Assembly: GCF_002914585.1 (NCBI RefSeq)
Contig: NZ_PDDM01000024.1
Location: 28,667-92,666 of the forward strand
Length of the DNA: 64,000 bases
Reading direction: 5' to 3'
Origin: Pseudanabaena sp. BC1403
GTDB taxonomy: Bacteria > Cyanobacteriota > Cyanobacteriia > Pseudanabaenales > Pseudanabaenaceae
This document shows positions 62,375-64,000 of this stretch, piece by piece; positions within the stretch are counted from its first letter, which is position 1; the number at the start of each line of letters is the position of its first letter. The notes under the pieces were generated by a model. The model worked only from the letters and a program-made list of their open reading frames with translations. It was not told the origin of the DNA and ran no database searches. A program made the translations under genes and the position numbers.

Positions 62375-63391
62375 TTATGTGTTGGGTCTTCTTAAACCTA
62401 ACATTTCTAGATCTGTGTCTACCATTAGCTTTACTAATCCGCGAAAAGAGACTTGAGGCTGCCATCCTAATTTTTGCTTTGCCTTCGAGCAGTCTCCTAA
62501 CAATAAATCAACTTCGGCAGGACGAAAATAGCGTTGATCAATCTCAACATAGTCGTCCCATTTGAGATTGACATAAGCAAAGGATTCTTCCAGAAATTCT
62601 CTTACTGAATGAGTTTCGCCAGTAGAAATCACATAGTCATCGGGCTGCTCCTGCTGCAACATCAACCACATTGCTTCTACATAGTCCTTAGCATAGCCCC
62701 AGTCACGTTTGGAATCAAGATTGCCAAGATAAAGTTTTTTTTGCTTGCCAGCCACTATGTTAGCGATCGCTCTAGTGATTTTTCTTGTAACAAACGTTTC
62801 TCCGCGCCGTGGGGACTCATGGTTAAACAAAATACCATTGCAAGCAAACAACCCATAGGACTCGCGATAATTGATAGTTTGCCAATGGGCATAGACCTTC
62901 GCACAAGCATAGGGACTACGGGGATAAAAAGGCGTTGACTCATTTTGGGGCACAGCCTGAACTAAACCATACATCTCCGAAGAACCAGCTTGATAAAAAC
63001 GAATCTCATGACCATTGCGCTGCTGATAGTCACGGATTGCTTCTAGTAGCCTCAAAGTACCCATACCAACTGCATCAACGGTATATTCAGGTGAATCAAA
63101 GCTAACCCGCACATGGGACTGTGCACCAAGGTTATACACTTCATGGGGTTGAACATCCTCTAAGATACGTCCCAAAGTCGTACCATCAGTGAGATCTCCA
63201 TAATGCAGAAACAACTTTGTTTCAGGCAAATGAGGATCTTGATATAGATGATCGATGCGGCCTGTATTGATAGTAGAAGAACGGCGAATAATCCCATGCA
63301 CCTCATAGCCTTTAGCTAGTAATAGCTCTGATAGATAGGAGCCATCCTGTCCTGTGATGCCTGTGATCAGCGCCCGTTTTGAGTTACCCAT
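62375..63391 (-). CDS. gmd: GDP-mannose 4,6-dehydratase
   Basis: A 338-residue enzyme: [18 protein letters not shown] loop, [18 protein letters not shown], catalytic YACAK in [32 protein letters not shown] and KQKLGW. This is the typical GMD pattern. It converts GDP-D-mannose to GDP-4-keto-6-deoxymannose, giving fucose, rhamnose or perosamine. It is the clearer of the two dehydratase genes and starts the cluster. Confidence 0.94.
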   Translation of the reverse strand: MGNSKRALITGITGQDGSYLSELLLAKGYEVHGIIRRSSTINTGRIDHLYQDPHLPETKLFLHYGDLTDGTTLGRILEDVQPHEVYNLGAQSHVRVSFDSPEYTVDAVGMGTLRLLEAIRDYQQRNGHEIRFYQAGSSEMYGLVQAVPQNESTPFYPRSPYACAKVYAHWQTINYRESYGLFACNGILFNHESPRRGETFVTRKITRAIANIVAGKQKKLYLGNLDSKRDWGYAKDYVEAMWLMLQQEQPDDYVISTGETHSVREFLEESFAYVNLKWDDYVEIDQRYFRPAEVDLLLGDCSKAKQKLGWQPQVSFRGLVKLMVDTDLEMLGLRRPNT

Positions 63392-63666
63392 GAATATCTT
63401 TGCGTTCTTTTTAAAGTTTTAAGGAATAGTAGTATCTAGCATACTTAAAAATTGGTCAATATTTTGGGCAATAAGTCATGAAGAAATCATTAAGCTAACA
63501 TCAGACATCTTCAAGAGCTATAAAGTCAGTTACTATAAGAACTTCAGAATATACTTTGTTGTCCTTGGCTTTACTTTTTCTCAGATCTTGCACCATTCTG
63601 GAAAGGGGTTGAAAAGAGAGCAAAAGTGTGAAAAAAAGGGCGTAGTAATAAATTCAAATAACGATT

Positions 63667-63921
63667 ATGGAAAGCATCGTTAAGTACGCCCAAGGACTAG
63701 TGTATAGCCTACTGTGTTTAATGCCAAGTGTGTATCAGAAAGCAAGTCTGAATGCAATACTAGGACTATTTCTTGAAGCACAAGGACATCCCAATCTAGA
63801 ACATACAGAGGTAAAATCAGCCAGTGCATTAAGCCGATTTCTGAATCACTATAACTGGTCAACGAGAGCAGTAATTCGGTCAACACGGCAGGCTATTTTG
63901 GGACAAATCGCCAAGTATTAG
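63667..63921 (+). pseudogene. Truncated DDE transposase (N-terminus)
   Basis: Eighty-four codons: IVKYAQGLVYSLLCLMP, LGLFLEAQGHP, SASALSRFLNHYNWSTRAVIR. This is the N-terminal part of a DDE transposase found in many cyanobacterial ISs. The stop at 63919-63921 comes well short of any DDE domain. The break lies where a run of short repeats begins, consistent with a second insertion. A plausible IS5'-end spacer (63392-63666, 275 bases) shows no gene. Confidence 0.7.
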
Positions 63922-63922
63922 A

Positions 63923-64000
63923 CGACAATTAACTTGACCAGTCGCGACAACTAACTTGTCTGGTTGAGAGAAGAGAGAAAAAACGAAAGCACTAATTGTC
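63923..64000. repeat. Repeats resembling a transposon end
   Basis: GACAAyTAACTTG occurs at 63924 and 63946, spaced 22 bases. Each contains GACAA...TTGTC or TTGAC. An inverted third copy (ACTAATTGTC) ends the window at 64000. This is the array pattern of TnsB/TniA-type transposase binding sites. The window ends before any gene of the element. Confidence 0.5.

Overview
The window is cyanobacterial chromosome, most likely a Pseudanabaena-like filamentous species. Two things point there: the HIP1 octamer GCGATCGC recurs throughout, in genes and spacers, and several families are typical of cyanobacteria (DUF1830, the folD-crtE-DUF212 order, RlmD-type methylase, DUF2779). The genus is inference from general resemblance; no rRNA is present to settle it. 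Many track-style long starts were replaced by internal ATGs where the upstream codon was TTG or lay in a hairpin.

Region by region. 1-5.5 kb: a PLP decarboxylase cut by the left edge, a HEAT-repeat protein flanked by direct repeats, a VapC/Phd toxin-antitoxin pair, a SLOG-fold putative molybdenum-carrier fusion and an SF2 helicase. 5.9-13.8 kb: SIMPL protein, zinc-ribbon membrane protein, ABC half-transporter, a stress-protein-like gene, a decayed kinase-like ATPase, DUF1830, and folD-crtE-DUF212 housekeeping genes. 14.1-22.7 kb: an accessory toxin island. Two large proteins share an almost identical N-terminus with repeats of [16 protein letters not shown] and a DUF4157 domain, but end in different toxic domains. 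The first ends in a barnase/T1-type RNase and overlaps a barstar-like immunity gene. The second ends in a calpain-like cysteine protease and is followed by an unknown candidate immunity gene and two small membrane proteins. 22.7-29.3 kb: K+ channel, rlmD, leuB, a secreted repeat protein and a two-component system. 29.7-36.2 kb: part of a contractile injection system (sheath, three tube-like proteins, a tail-assembly protein) on the minus strand, with a NarL-type regulator and a DUF4255 cap/adaptor gene facing away on the plus strand. Baseplate, spike and ATPase genes are not here. DUF4157 proteins are known to associate with extracellular contractile injection systems, so the toxins are reasonable cargo candidates; that link is inference.

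36.3-51.3 kb: DUF2779 nuclease-like protein, GAF-GGDEF-EAL protein, Ser/Thr kinase, tRNA-Asn, a lipoprotein, EamA transporter, GT39 glycosyltransferase, a translocase-HEAT protein in an operon with a cNMP-binding protein, and a RecB-like nuclease. 51.3-63.4 kb: a minus-strand surface-glycan cluster with two GT4 enzymes, two GDP-mannose 4,6-dehydratase-family proteins, a DUF4214-radical SAM protein, a C-methyltransferase-like protein and a 1533-residue FkbM-GT4-GT4-GT2 fusion. The right edge holds a truncated transposase followed by short repeats that resemble a transposon end.

The spacers are unusually rich in perfect long palindromes, often with a GGCGGCGC-AAA-GCGCCGCC core and gene-specific outer arms, and in at least four families of small inverted-repeat elements. 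Some palindromes sit between divergent genes and therefore cannot be simple terminators. No CRISPR array, rRNA or prophage was seen.
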